64,000 bases of DNA from Hyphomonadaceae bacterium TMED5 (lineage in GTDB: Bacteria; Pseudomonadota; Alphaproteobacteria; Caulobacterales; Hyphomonadaceae): positions 124,001-188,000 of the forward strand of contig NHBK01000014.1 in the NCBI GenBank assembly GCA_002173095.1, read 5' to 3'. How positions within the stretch are numbered: the stretch's first letter is position 1; each line of letters opens with the position of its first letter. Below the pieces are notes generated by a model. That model was given only the letters and a program-made list of their open reading frames with translations, did not search any database and was not told where the DNA came from. The position numbers and the translations under genes are program-made. Positions 1-8,531 of this stretch are shown piece after piece.

Positions 1-538
1 AATAACCTTTAGCCTGCGTCAATTCCGTTTTCCAGTTTCTTCCCTTCAGAAACACCCCTATTGCGGAGTTATCCAACCATTTCTCACAATAGTGGATAAG
101 TCCGGACAAATCTGTGACTGCGCGAGCGGTTATGAAGTCGACTGTTTCACGTGAAACATTCTCGATACGGGCGTTTTCGACCGTCACAGGGAGGTTCAGC
201 TCCCGCGCTACAGTGCGAAGGAACACGCATCTCTTCTGCAAAGACTCTACGAGAACCAATTCGGTGTCTTCAGCTTCAGCGGCGCAACATGCCAGGATAA
301 TGCCGGGCAAGCCCGCACCAGACCCAATATCCATGATGACTTTACCGCTAGAAACCAGCGGCCAGACCTGAAGGCAATCGAGAATATGACGTTCCCATAA
401 TTCGTCGCGCTCTCTCGGGCCGATTAAATTATGAGTCTTGCTCCACTTCAGAAGGAGATCATGATAGCCGCTCAGGCGATCATATGTTTCACGTGAAACA
501 TCAAAATCGAGCCGCGCGCATAGTTTTTCATATTTCAT
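1..538 (-). CDS. rsmG: 16S rRNA (guanine527-N7)-methyltransferase RsmG, cut by the left edge
   Basis: The reverse strand from ATG 538 reads in frame to base 1 without a stop, giving 179 residues; about 30 C-terminal residues lie outside the window. RsmG uses SAM to methylate G527 of 16S rRNA. The SAM-binding loop [10 protein letters not shown] is at residues 70-79, preceded by RHILD at 50-54 and followed by an LVES...KR segment and an ITARA motif, all typical of the family. The start overlaps the mnmG stop (ATGA), so the two are translationally coupled. Two parS palindromes fall within the coding sequence, each read in frame as VSRET. parA and parB usually follow rsmG in this class, beyond the window. 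Confidence 0.95.
   Translation of the reverse strand, partial: MKYEKLCARLDFDVSRETYDRLSGYHDLLLKWSKTHNLIGPRERDELWERHILDCLQVWPLVSSGKVIMDIGSGAGLPGIILACCAAEAEDTELVLVESLQKRCVFLRTVARELNLPVTVENARIENVSRETVDFITARAVTDLSGLIHYCEKWLDNSAIGVFLKGRNWKTELTQAKGY
143..158. other. parS: parS site 1 (inside rsmG)
   Basis: TGTTTCACGTGAAACA is a perfect 16-bp palindrome identical to the consensus ParB-binding centromere of bacterial chromosomes. It lies within rsmG and is translated as part of N-VSRET-V. It is about 6.7 kb from the predicted origin. Confidence 0.93.
485..500. other. parS: parS site 2 (inside rsmG 5' end)
   Basis: A second exact TGTTTCACGTGAAACA palindrome, near the start of rsmG, read in frame as D-VSRET-Y. 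Its spacing from site 1 is 342 bp. Confidence 0.93.
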
Positions 539-2424
539 CCGGCTTCAGATGCCCTGCTCTCTTCGCCAAGTTTATCGCGCTTACGCATATGACTAAGAAC
601 CGCCAGCACCGCACTCGGTGTCATGCCCTCAATACGTTGGGCTTGTGCGATGGTTTCCGGACGAATGCGCTCGAGCTTTTCACGGATCTCGTTGGATAAA
701 GACCCAACCTCCGCATAATTCAAATCACGCGGAATATGGCGTTGTTCGTCCTTGCGGAGTGTCGCAATCTCAGAGGCCTGGCGTTCAAGATAGCTTGAAT
801 AGCGCGCCTCGATTTCGACCTGCGCCAAAATAGCAGGTTCAATGTCTTTAAGCTCAGGCCAGCGCGGCAGCAGCGTTTCCAAAGTCACGCCTTGAAAGGT
901 TAGAAGCTCAAAGGCTGTGCGACGGCGACCATCGAGTTTTATATCAATCCCTAGTTCACGCGCTTCATTCGGCGTAACAGTTCCGTCCTTTAGGACTGAA
1001 AGCGCAGTGTCTATTTTCGACGCTTTGTCAGAATACGATGACCAGCGCGCATCTTTAACTGCACCAAATTCCCGGCCCTTTGAGGTCAAACGCTGATCAG
1101 CATTATCTGCGCGCAAATGCAGACGATACTCCGCACGAGAGGTGAACATTCGATAAGGCTCTGTCACGCCGCGCGTTACAAGGTCATCGATCATCACGCC
1201 GATATAGGCTTCTGCCCGATCGAAAATAATCGGTTCAGCCCCCGGCGCCATGGATTGGCGCGCCGCATTAAAGCCCGCCATCATGCCTTGTGCGGCCGCT
1301 TCCTCATAACCGGTGGTGCCATTGATCTGCCCAGCGAGATACAATCCCGGCAGAACTTTCACTTCCAATGTCCGGTTCAGACTGCGCGGATCGACATAGT
1401 CATATTCAATCGCGTAACCCGGCTGCAGAATGACGACATTCTCAAGCCCCGGAATGGTTCGAATGAAAGCATCCTGAACATCGGCCGGTAGCGACGACGA
1501 AATGCCGTTCGGATATACCGTATCATCGTCCAGACCTTCAGGCTCCAGAAACACCTGATGTCTGTCCCGGTCTACAAACTTATGAACTTTGTCTTCAATG
1601 CTTGGGCAATAACGCGGTCCCCGGCCCTCAATGGCGCCGGAATAGACAGCGGACTTTGTGAGGTTTTCCTGAATGACTTTATGCGTTTCAGCATTCGTCC
1701 AGGTGATCCCGCACGCAATTTGCGGGACTGAAACCTTTTCCGTGAGGAATGAAAACGGCACAGGCTCATCATCAGCGGACTGCATTTCCAGTCGATCCCA
1801 CTCAATTGTCTTTCCATCAAGGCGCGCTGGTGTCCCGGTTTTCAAGCGTCCAAGCGGCAGATCAAGCGCGAGCAGCTTTTTAGACAATTCGTTGGATGGC
1901 GCCTCACCGACTCGTCCGGCAGGAATACGTTCTTCACCGCGATGAATAAGACCACGCAGAAAAGTGCCGGTTGTCAGAACAACCGCTTTGGCCCGAACAG
2001 CTTCGCCTGAATCGCAGATAACCCCCGCAATCCGACCGTCTTCAATGATCAGATCATCGACGCCGGCTTCGAGAACAGAAAGGTTTTCTGTCGCAGCAAT
2101 CTCTGCCTGCATAGCTTCTCGATAGAGTTTTCTATCAGCCTGAGAACGGGGCCCCTGAACAGCTGGCCCTTTTGATCGGTTCAATAATCGATATTGAATA
2201 CCCGCCTGATCCGCGACGCGCGCCATAACGCCGTCGAGCGCATCGATCTCACGAACCAAATGTCCTTTGCCCAATCCGCCAATTGCAGGGTTGCAAGACA
2301 TTTCGCCAATCTTGTCGGCCCGGTATGTCACCAAAGCAGTCTTTGCACCGAGGCGCGCCGACGCACACGCGGCTTCTGTACCCGCATGACCACCACCGAC
2401 AATAATGACATCAAACTCGCTCAC
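535..2424 (-). CDS. mnmG: tRNA uridine-5-carboxymethylaminomethyl modification enzyme MnmG (GidA)
   Basis: FAD-dependent enzyme that works with MnmE to install the cmnm5 group on wobble uridine 34 of tRNAs, using methylene-tetrahydrofolate. The 629-residue length equals the usual family length. The N-terminal dinucleotide-binding motif GGGHAG is at residues 10-15, followed by [14 protein letters not shown]. Further family landmarks are [22 protein letters not shown] with its conserved cysteine, and a C-terminal helical domain ([14 protein letters not shown]) that contacts MnmE and tRNA. It lies between mnmE and rsmG. The 36-bp gap to mnmE consists mainly of a parS site. Confidence 0.97.
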   Translation of the reverse strand: MSEFDVIIVGGGHAGTEAACASARLGAKTALVTYRADKIGEMSCNPAIGGLGKGHLVREIDALDGVMARVADQAGIQYRLLNRSKGPAVQGPRSQADRKLYREAMQAEIAATENLSVLEAGVDDLIIEDGRIAGVICDSGEAVRAKAVVLTTGTFLRGLIHRGEERIPAGRVGEAPSNELSKKLLALDLPLGRLKTGTPARLDGKTIEWDRLEMQSADDEPVPFSFLTEKVSVPQIACGITWTNAETHKVIQENLTKSAVYSGAIEGRGPRYCPSIEDKVHKFVDRDRHQVFLEPEGLDDDTVYPNGISSSLPADVQDAFIRTIPGLENVVILQPGYAIEYDYVDPRSLNRTLEVKVLPGLYLAGQINGTTGYEEAAAQGMMAGFNAARQSMAPGAEPIIFDRAEAYIGVMIDDLVTRGVTEPYRMFTSRAEYRLHLRADNADQRLTSKGREFGAVKDARWSSYSDKASKIDTALSVLKDGTVTPNEARELGIDIKLDGRRRTAFELLTFQGVTLETLLPRWPELKDIEPAILAQVEIEARYSSYLERQASEIATLRKDEQRHIPRDLNYAEVGSLSNEIREKLERIRPETIAQAQRIEGMTPSAVLAVLSHMRKRDKLGEESRASEAG

Positions 2425-2444
2425 GAGCCTGCCTCCAAGTTCAG

Positions 2445-2460
2445 TGTTTCACGTGAAACA
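2445..2460. other. parS: parS site 3 (mnmE-mnmG gap)
   Basis: Exact TGTTTCACGTGAAACA palindrome filling most of the short gap between the mnmE stop (2461) and the mnmG start (2424). This is the only parS copy in the window that directly abuts a stop codon. Confidence 0.93.
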
Positions 2461-3798
2461 TTATTTTCCGACGCAAAATCCGGAAAACACCTCGCCGAGA
2501 ATATCTTCGACGTCGACATGGCCTAGGATCTGATCCAGAGCCGATCGCGCGATAGATAACTCAAAAGCCGACAAATCAACATCCCCATTTTCCAGAAGAA
2601 GTGCTTTTGAGCGGCACAAAGCATCTAGGCTCGTATTCAAACTTTCAATATGCCTGAGCCGGACAATGGTCGGCGCCTCTTCAGAACTCGTGAGACCTAC
2701 GACTTTCTGCAGCAGAATGGACTCTAAGCTATCCATGCCCTGCCCGGTTGCCACGGCGAGCGATAAATCAACATCGTTAGGAAATAGCTCGCCTTCAGCG
2801 CGATCGGCCTGGCTGATAACCCAAATGTCGTTCGGCCCTAATTCAGTCGGGCGATCTCCGATATTATCATCGGCGCGCGTCAGGAAAATACGAATATCAG
2901 CATCTTCGGCCCACCGACGCGCCCGCTTTACGCCCTCGGCTTCAATAGGATCTTCTGTCAGCCGAAGCCCCGCAGTGTCCGCGACCGTTACTGGAACACC
3001 GTTCAAAACGATATGTGTCTCTAAGACGTCGCGTGTTGTGCCCGGAATATCAGAGACAATTGCCGCATCACGTTTGGCGAGCGCGTTGATGAGTGTAGAC
3101 TTTCCAGCATTCGGTTTCCCAAGAATGGCTATTCTCAGTCCATCCCGGATCCGTGAAGCTGATTTTGCATCCGTCAGCGCCGCTTTAAACTCTGACAGCA
3201 ACTCATCAATCAAGCCGACGACCGGCGCATGAGCATCCTCCCCCACATCGCCTTCATCTGAAAAATCGATAGACGCTGCGAGAAATGCCGATGCTTCAAG
3301 AATGATTTTCCGCCAGGTTTCAATCCGCTCGGATGCGTCGCCCCCAACAAAACGCGCGGCCTGCTTCATTTGAGCAATACTGTCAGCATCAATCAGATCA
3401 GCAATGCCTTCGGCCTGAAGCAGATCAAGTTTGCCATTTTCAAATGCGCGACGGGAGAACTCTCCCCGTTCTGCGAGACGAACCTGTTTCAATCGGGTCG
3501 CTTCGATGAGGATCGCTTCGACAATCGCCGGGCTGCCGTGACAGTGAATCTCGGCGCAGTCTTCGCCTGTAAAACTGTTAGGAGCTAAAAACCTAAGAAT
3601 AAGCGCTTCATCAAAGCGAACGCCATCTGCATCATGCAACCAACGGGTCGCAGCTTTCCGCGGCACTGGCAATTTGAAGTGCGTAAGGTGTTTGAGGATT
3701 TTATCGGATTTCGGTCCGGATATCCGAACAACCGCGATGCCGGAGCGCCCCTGTCCGGAAGATAGAGCGATGATGGTGTCAGTTTCCTGATGTGTCAT
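2461..3798 (-). CDS. mnmE: tRNA modification GTPase MnmE (TrmE)
   Basis: GTPase partner of MnmG in wobble-uridine modification. The order is an N-terminal folate-binding domain, a helical domain, an inserted G domain and the C-terminal signature FCVGK (CxGK). In the G domain, G1 is GKPNAGKST (residues 227-235), the G2 region is DIPGTTRD (from 250) and G3 is DTAG (274-277). The G4 position reads SQAD (329-332) instead of NKxD, a divergent guanine-recognition motif. The length of 445 is normal. The gene sits between two parS sites in the rho-mnmE-mnmG-rsmG order common in Alphaproteobacteria. Confidence 0.97.
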   Translation of the reverse strand: MTHQETDTIIALSSGQGRSGIAVVRISGPKSDKILKHLTHFKLPVPRKAATRWLHDADGVRFDEALILRFLAPNSFTGEDCAEIHCHGSPAIVEAILIEATRLKQVRLAERGEFSRRAFENGKLDLLQAEGIADLIDADSIAQMKQAARFVGGDASERIETWRKIILEASAFLAASIDFSDEGDVGEDAHAPVVGLIDELLSEFKAALTDAKSASRIRDGLRIAILGKPNAGKSTLINALAKRDAAIVSDIPGTTRDVLETHIVLNGVPVTVADTAGLRLTEDPIEAEGVKRARRWAEDADIRIFLTRADDNIGDRPTELGPNDIWVISQADRAEGELFPNDVDLSLAVATGQGMDSLESILLQKVVGLTSSEEAPTIVRLRHIESLNTSLDALCRSKALLLENGDVDLSAFELSIARSALDQILGHVDVEDILGEVFSGFCVGK

Positions 3799-3815
3799 CG
3801 CTCTAACCTGATCAA

Positions 3816-3831
3816 TGTTTCACGTGAAACA
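3816..3831. other. parS: parS site 4 (rho-mnmE gap)
   Basis: Exact TGTTTCACGTGAAACA palindrome in the 50-bp gap between the rho stop (3849) and the mnmE start (3798). It is the exact copy closest to the predicted origin, about 3 kb away. Confidence 0.93.
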
Positions 3832-3848
3832 ATCCCGGATAAACCGGA

Positions 3849-5135
3849 TTAGTTATTCATAGACTGGAAGAACTCGTCATTATCTTTGGTCTGACGGAGT
3901 TTATCCAGGAGGAAGTCGATAGCATCCGCGGTCCCCATCGGGTTGAGGATACGGCGCAGGACATAAACCTTGGCGAGGTGTTCTTTCGGCGTGATGAGCT
4001 CTTCTTTCCGAGTACCGGATTTGAGAATATCAATCGCTGGGAAGACACGCTTGTCAGCAACCTTACGGTCGAGAACGACCTCAGAGTTACCCGTACCTTT
4101 GAATTCCTCGAAGATAACCTCGTCCATACGAGAACCGGTTTCGATAAGTGCAGTTGCGATAATTGTCAGAGAGCCACCCTCTTCCAGATTACGCGCTGCA
4201 CCGAAGAAACGTTTCGGACGTTGAAGTGCGTTTGCATCCACACCACCGGTCAGAACCTTACCAGAAGATGGAACCGTTGTGTTGTATGCACGCCCGAGAC
4301 GCGTAATGGAGTCGAGCAGGATCACAACATCACGGCCATGTTCGGCCAGACGTTTTGCTTTCTCGATGACCATTTCAGCAACTTGTACGTGGCGCGTCGC
4401 TGGTTCGTCGAATGTAGATGAAACGACTTCGCCTTTAACCGAGCGCTTCATATCCGTCACTTCTTCCGGACGTTCGTCGATCAGAAGGACGATCAGATAA
4501 CATTCCGGATGGTTCGCTTCGATGCTCGCAGCGATATTCTGAAGCAGAACTGTTTTACCGGTACGCGGCGGCGCAACGATAAGCGCACGCTGACCTTTAC
4601 CGATCGGCGCAACGATGTCGATAACGCGGCCAGAGCGATCCTTGCGTGTCGGATCCTGTGGCGACATTTTCAGACGTTCTTCCGGATAAAGCGGCGTCAG
4701 ATTGTCGAAATGGATTTTGTGCTTGGCTTTATCAAAGTCCTCAAAATTGATTTTTGAGACTTTCACCAGAGCAAAGTAACGCTCTCCGTCACGCGGCGAG
4801 CGGATTTCGCCTTCAACTGTGTCACCGGTACGAAGACCGTTCTTCTTGATCAGTTGTGGGCTGACATAAATGTCGTCAGGGCCTGGCAGATAGTTGGATT
4901 CCGGGGAGCGGAGGAAACCGAACCCATCGGAAAGAACTTCCATAACGCCCGCGCCGAGAATTTCTGTTTCGCGTTCAGCCAATTCTTTGAGAATGGCGAA
5001 CAGCAATTCCTGCGTCCGAAGAGAAGACGCATTCTCCACATCAAGCTGTTCAGCATAAGTGATCAGCTCGGCTGGAGATTTAAGTTTGAGGTCTCGTAAT
5101 GAGACCTGCTGACGTTCAGCAATATTTTCTGTCAT
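3849..5135 (-). CDS. rho: Transcription termination factor Rho
   Basis: RNA-dependent hexameric ATPase/translocase that ends transcription at unstructured C-rich sites. The 428 residues carry an N-terminal Rho-N helical region, an RNA-binding cold-shock-like domain ([23 protein letters not shown] is split across it), Walker A PPRTGKT, Walker B with [14 protein letters not shown], and the R-loop/arginine region with [12 protein letters not shown]. Length and motifs are normal. It is transcribed leftward after hemJ with a 116-bp leader (5136-5251) in which I see no convincing promoter or attenuator. Confidence 0.98.
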   Translation of the reverse strand: MTENIAERQQVSLRDLKLKSPAELITYAEQLDVENASSLRTQELLFAILKELAERETEILGAGVMEVLSDGFGFLRSPESNYLPGPDDIYVSPQLIKKNGLRTGDTVEGEIRSPRDGERYFALVKVSKINFEDFDKAKHKIHFDNLTPLYPEERLKMSPQDPTRKDRSGRVIDIVAPIGKGQRALIVAPPRTGKTVLLQNIAASIEANHPECYLIVLLIDERPEEVTDMKRSVKGEVVSSTFDEPATRHVQVAEMVIEKAKRLAEHGRDVVILLDSITRLGRAYNTTVPSSGKVLTGGVDANALQRPKRFFGAARNLEEGGSLTIIATALIETGSRMDEVIFEEFKGTGNSEVVLDRKVADKRVFPAIDILKSGTRKEELITPKEHLAKVYVLRRILNPMGTADAIDFLLDKLRQTKDNDEFFQSMNN

Positions 5136-5251
5136 GGACTCGTCGTGATAGATTCCGGCGCAAAATAGCAGCCGGGAATGTAGGGGACAATTGTGATGAA
5201 TCTCACGCGCCTACGAATGAGGCTTGTGATGAAAAGCCATCAAAAGTCGAA

Positions 5252-5707
5252 TTAGTCAATATCAGACGTGTGAATCAGCCAAAAAGGTTGCACGACAACC
5301 GCAATAACCGCGACGATAGCCAGAAGAAACGGAATTTCGTTCATCATGCGTAGGGTTTTCGGTTTTGGCGCTTTTTCAGTGCCAATCTTTTTATTCATGC
5401 CAACAAACACACCGTGCATGGCTGAAATACCTATCACCATCGCGAGTTTCAGATGAAACCAACCAAACCCCATAATGTGAGGCCATTGAAGCCCAGCCAG
5501 GGTTAAACCCAATATCCATGTGCCAATCATAGATGGCGTCAGAATAATTTTCTTAAGTCTATCAATGGCTTTCGCCATCATCAGGTCTGTTTCACCGCCC
5601 GGTTCAGCTTCGATCCGATAGACCATCAGGCGTGGAAACATCAGCATTCCCGCCATCCAGGCGATCACGAAAATGATGTGAAATGCTCTAACCCATTCAA
5701 ATAACAC
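5252..5707 (-). CDS. hemJ: HemJ-type protoporphyrinogen IX oxidase (UPF0093 family)
   Basis: Small integral membrane protein of 151 residues with four predicted membrane helices. HemJ oxidises protoporphyrinogen IX to protoporphyrin IX in many Alphaproteobacteria that lack HemG or HemY. The conserved N-terminal histidine lies in RAFHIIFVIAWMAG (residues 8-21), and a second conserved segment is FHLKLAMV. It begins 6 bp after the hemE stop, so hemE-hemJ form a heme-synthesis pair, and position next to hemE and rho is typical. Assignment rests on family resemblance and context. Confidence 0.88.
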   Translation of the reverse strand: MLFEWVRAFHIIFVIAWMAGMLMFPRLMVYRIEAEPGGETDLMMAKAIDRLKKIILTPSMIGTWILGLTLAGLQWPHIMGFGWFHLKLAMVIGISAMHGVFVGMNKKIGTEKAPKPKTLRMMNEIPFLLAIVAVIAVVVQPFWLIHTSDID

Positions 5708-5713
5708 GGTTTT

Positions 5714-6760
5714 TTATCCCATCGCCTGAATATGTTTCATCAGCTCAGCTACATTCTCCGGATTCGCATCCGGTGTAATGCCATGGCCCAGATTAAACAC
5801 ATGCGGCCGTTCAGCTGATCTGTAAGCCTCTATCAGCTCATCTGCACGATTGAGCATGGCTTTGCCACCAGCAATCATTGTCAGCGGGTCCAGATGGCCC
5901 TGAACAGGGAAGCCAGCAGGCAGATTAGCGTTTACGAAGGCAGGAACCTGCCCTGTGTCCAGTCCGACCGCAGTCACACCGGTGCGAGCCACATAATCTG
6001 GAAGTTTCGCTCCAGCCCCCCTCGGAAAGCCAATAATTGGAACGGTAATACCTTCAGCCCACAAATTCGCGACCAGTTTTTTCGTCGGCTCAATCACCAG
6101 CCAATCGAAAACGGTGTCCGGCAGGTTCTCCGCCCAGCTGTCAAACAGCATAAGCGCATCAACGCCAGCTTCGACCTGGGCTTTCAGATATTCAGTTGTC
6201 GCCAGAACAATGTGATCGAGAACAGCTTTCAGTTCATCTGGACGTGTGTACGCCCACAACTTTGGAAGTTTCTTGTCTGTGCCGCCACGACCTTCAATCG
6301 CATAGACAGCAACTGTCCACGGAGAGCCCGCAAACCCGATCAATGGGAAGCCTGGCTCAAGGTTTTGTTTCAGACGGCTGACGGTTTCCATAACCGGCGA
6401 AAGTCGTGTCGCAACTTTGGAGAGGTTTACCTTCTCAAGGTCAGAGGCTTTTTCCAGCGGATTAAGGATAGGACCTTCGCCTGTTTCAAAACGTAAGCCA
6501 CGATCCATTGCATCCAGAATAAGAAGGATGTCTGCAAACAGGATTGCTGCATCAAACGGATAACGACGAAGTGGTTGAAGTGTTGCTTCTACTGACAGAG
6601 ATGGCGTGTAGCAGAAATCCAGAAAATTCTTAGCTGTCGCTCTGATCTCACGATACTCAGGCAGGTAGCGCCCAGCCTGTCTCATAAGCCATACCGGAGG
6701 TCTTACCGACGTTTCACCCTGCAAGGTTCGAATGAAAAGGGAGTTTTCCGCGCCCGCCAT
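5714..6760 (-). CDS. hemE: Uroporphyrinogen decarboxylase HemE
   Basis: Converts uroporphyrinogen III to coproporphyrinogen III in heme synthesis. The 348 residues match the family length. Motifs seen are the N-terminal RPPVWLMRQAGRYLPEYR signature, the catalytic-aspartate region FDAAILFADILL, the IGFPRGAG loop and a C-terminal HGITPDANPENV. It is the first gene leftward of the predicted origin. In Caulobacter the hemE promoter lies within oriC and is controlled by CtrA. Here CtrA-like boxes lie 31-74 bp upstream of the start, suggesting the same arrangement. Confidence 0.97.
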   Translation of the reverse strand: MAGAENSLFIRTLQGETSVRPPVWLMRQAGRYLPEYREIRATAKNFLDFCYTPSLSVEATLQPLRRYPFDAAILFADILLILDAMDRGLRFETGEGPILNPLEKASDLEKVNLSKVATRLSPVMETVSRLKQNLEPGFPLIGFAGSPWTVAVYAIEGRGGTDKKLPKLWAYTRPDELKAVLDHIVLATTEYLKAQVEAGVDALMLFDSWAENLPDTVFDWLVIEPTKKLVANLWAEGITVPIIGFPRGAGAKLPDYVARTGVTAVGLDTGQVPAFVNANLPAGFPVQGHLDPLTMIAGGKAMLNRADELIEAYRSAERPHVFNLGHGITPDANPENVAELMKHIQAMG

Positions 6761-6790
6761 GACCTGATCCTTTATATAAGACTCTATTTA

Positions 6791-6806
6791 TTTACTATTT
6801 CTTAAC
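6791..6806. promoter_or_regulatory. CtrA-like box, one mismatch
   Basis: TTTA-CTATTTC-TTAAC matches the CtrA consensus TTAA-N7-TTAAC except for one base in the left half. It lies 13 bp before an exact CtrA box and 31 bp upstream of the hemE start, so it could both silence the origin and control hemE. Confidence 0.6.
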
Positions 6807-6818
6807 CAGTGACCTAGG

Positions 6819-6834
6819 TTAACAAACTCTTAAC
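6819..6834. promoter_or_regulatory. CtrA box (exact TTAA-N7-TTAAC)
   Basis: TTAA-CAAACTC-TTAAC is an exact full CtrA site. In Caulobacter, phosphorylated CtrA binds such boxes in oriC and blocks initiation in swarmer cells. Its presence here supports both the oriC call and cell-cycle control of the CtrA type. Confidence 0.82.
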
Positions 6835-6874
6835 AACTGACTTCTAGGCAGCTTTCCACTGGCCTAATCACACA

Positions 6875-6883
6875 TCATCCACA
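6875..6883 (+). promoter_or_regulatory. DnaA-box-like nonamer
   Basis: TCATCCACA differs by one base from the canonical TTATCCACA and by one base from the Caulobacter G-box TGATCCACA. Confidence 0.6.
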
Positions 6884-6951
6884 GAGTGGAAACCTCTCTG
6901 AAACCGAATTTGTACCTTTGATACAGGCTTCAAGACGTCGCATTGAAATAT

Positions 6952-6960
6952 TTATCAACA
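6952..6960 (+). promoter_or_regulatory. DnaA-box-like nonamer
   Basis: TTATCAACA differs from TTATCCACA at one position. Confidence 0.55.
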
Positions 6961-7015
6961 GCGTGCGGATAAAAAGAGAACAAAAATGAAGGAAATCAGA
7001 GCTTGTGAATTAGGC

Positions 7016-7024
7016 TGTGGATGA
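7016..7024 (-). promoter_or_regulatory. DnaA-box-like nonamer (reverse)
   Basis: TGTGGATGA is the reverse complement of TCATCCACA, the same nonamer as at 6875. The two form an inverted pair about 140 bp apart. Confidence 0.6.
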
Positions 7025-7040
7025 GAAATAAGAAACTTAA

Positions 7041-7049
7041 CGATCCACA
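7041..7049 (+). promoter_or_regulatory. G-box-like DnaA site
   Basis: CGATCCACA is one base from the Caulobacter DnaA G-box TGATCCACA. It directly follows a TTAAC half-site at 7037-7041, so DnaA and CtrA could compete here. Confidence 0.5.
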
Positions 7050-7088
7050 GACTATACACAGGGGTTGTGGAAGAACGGGGTAAATTTA

Positions 7089-7931
7089 GTGTCGCATGGC
7101 GATCTGAAATCTAAGCTGCAGATCTATTTCAATGTTCACCTGGTGTCGGATTCCACCGGGGAGACGCTGAACGCAGTCATGCGTGCGGCGTGTGCCCAGT
7201 TCGAAAACATCATGCCGCTTGAGCACAATTATTATCTGGTCCGATCTGAAAAACAATTGGATCGGGTTTTAAAGGAAATTGACGGCGCGCCGGGCGTTGT
7301 GTGGTTCACAATCACCGATGAATCCCTTCGAACCCGGCTGGAAAATCATTGCCGGTCCAATGGTCACCCAATTCTTCCAGTGCTCGATGCATCTGTGAAT
7401 ATGCTCTCGCGTCATCTGGGTCTGCGGACATCTGACAGAACCGCTGCCCAGCATGCGATGAATGATGAATACTTCGAACGCATGGAAGCAATTAATTATA
7501 CGCTGGCGCATGATGATGGTGCCGGCCCGGATGGGCTGAAGAATGCAGATGTCGTGCTTGTGGGTATCAGCCGGACCTCAAAAACACCGACCTGTGTGTA
7601 TCTCGCCAATCGGGGGGTGAAGGCCGCGAACGTTCCGCTTGTGCCCGGCGTACCTCCGCCGAGACAGCTTTTAGAGCTGGATGGGAAAATTCCGCTCATT
7701 ATTGGCCTGAAGATTTCTCCTGACCGTCTGGTTCAGATCCGTCAGCAACGTTTGCTCAATCTGAATGAAGGCGCGCAGACAAGTTATGTGGATGATGACG
7801 CTGTCCGCGCAGAAGCCACCGAAGCTAACAGACTTTTCCTTCGCCAGAAATGGAAGACGATTGATGTCTCCCGCCGGTCTGTGGAAGAAACAGCCGCAGC
7901 AATTCTCAATGTGCTGAGAAGCGGAACCTGA
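7089..7931 (+). CDS. PPSR-type bifunctional kinase/pyrophosphorylase regulator (DUF299)
   Basis: Family members phosphorylate and dephosphorylate a threonine of pyruvate phosphate dikinase or PEP synthase to switch it off and on. The N-terminal motif FNVHLVSDSTGET and the P-loop-like GISRTSKTPTCVYLANRG identify the family. I chose GTG 7089 because a GGGG run lies 8 bp before it and the length becomes 280 residues, the usual size. A TTG at 7065 would extend it into the origin. It is the first rightward gene after oriC, as in Caulobacter, and is followed by maf 3 bp later. Which dikinase it controls cannot be told from this window. Confidence 0.9.
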   Translation: MSHGDLKSKLQIYFNVHLVSDSTGETLNAVMRAACAQFENIMPLEHNYYLVRSEKQLDRVLKEIDGAPGVVWFTITDESLRTRLENHCRSNGHPILPVLDASVNMLSRHLGLRTSDRTAAQHAMNDEYFERMEAINYTLAHDDGAGPDGLKNADVVLVGISRTSKTPTCVYLANRGVKAANVPLVPGVPPPRQLLELDGKIPLIIGLKISPDRLVQIRQQRLLNLNEGAQTSYVDDDAVRAEATEANRLFLRQKWKTIDVSRRSVEETAAAILNVLRSGT

Positions 7932-7934
7932 TAT

Positions 7935-8531
7935 ATGTCTGATGAGCTTATTCTCGCCTCCGGAAGTAAAATCCGCGCGACCATTCTTCAAAATGCCGGT
8001 CTGAAATTCCGCGTGCAAACATCACGTGTGGATGAAGACAGCCTGAAAGACGCTATGCGCCATGAAGGTATGAGCCCACGTGATCAGGCAGATTATCTGG
8101 CGCAGATGAAATCTGAAAAAGTCTCCTCGCAAACGCCAGGTCTGGTGATTGGCGCGGACCAGATGATGTCGCTCGATGGGAAAGGCTTTGATAAGCCCAA
8201 ATCCCGCGAGGAAGCCTTTGAACGTCTGAAGGAATTTTCTGGCAAAACACATTATCTGGAATGTGCCGCCGTGATTTCGCAAAATGGCGAAGCGGTCTGG
8301 CGTTATCTTGCGCGGCCAAAGCTCACAATGCGGGAGCTGTCCGACAGCTTTATCAACGAATATCTCGATCAGATTGGTGAAGCAGCTTATGAAAGTGTGG
8401 GCGCCTATCAGCTGGAAGGTCTCGGCGTTCAGCTCTTTTCAGAGATTGAAGGCGATTATTTCTCCATTCTCGGCGTGCCGCTCCTTCAAATTCTCACTTA
8501 TCTACGGGATCGCGGAGTGATCTCCAAATGA
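7935..8531 (+). CDS. Maf family nucleotide pyrophosphatase
   Basis: Maf proteins hydrolyse non-canonical or modified nucleoside triphosphates to monophosphates. The 198 residues begin with the family signature LILASGSKIRATILQNAGL. They continue with GLVIGADQMM, which holds the catalytic aspartate, and end with GAYQLEGLGVQLF and a GVPLLQIL tail. The PPSR-maf-aroE-coaE-dnaQ order is the conserved right flank of the alphaproteobacterial origin. The stop overlaps the aroE start by 4 bp. Substrate preference (dTTP/UTP or m7GTP type) is not settled by what I can see. Confidence 0.93.
   Translation: MSDELILASGSKIRATILQNAGLKFRVQTSRVDEDSLKDAMRHEGMSPRDQADYLAQMKSEKVSSQTPGLVIGADQMMSLDGKGFDKPKSREEAFERLKEFSGKTHYLECAAVISQNGEAVWRYLARPKLTMRELSDSFINEYLDQIGEAAYESVGAYQLEGLGVQLFSEIEGDYFSILGVPLLQILTYLRDRGVISK

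Larger units (their letters stand above)
6761..7088. other. oriC: Predicted chromosomal replication origin (oriC)
   Basis: This is the only gap over 300 bp in the window. It lies between divergent hemE and the PPSR gene, where the Caulobacter origin is located. It is AT-rich beside hemE (from about 6770 to 6840). It contains one exact CtrA box, one near-match, and DnaA-box-like nonamers at 6875 (TCATCCACA), 6952 (TTATCAACA), 7016 (reverse TCATCCACA), 7041 (CGATCCACA, one base from the Caulobacter G-box TGATCCACA) and 7052 (CTATACACA). A GANTC methylation site lies at 6780-6784. Flanking genes all point away from it, and parS sites lie close on both sides. Confidence 0.85.

Noticed and set aside
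7065-7088. TTG start for the PPSR gene 24 bp before the chosen GTG
   Set aside because: It would extend the protein into the DnaA-box region of oriC, gives an atypical N-terminus and a longer-than-usual protein.
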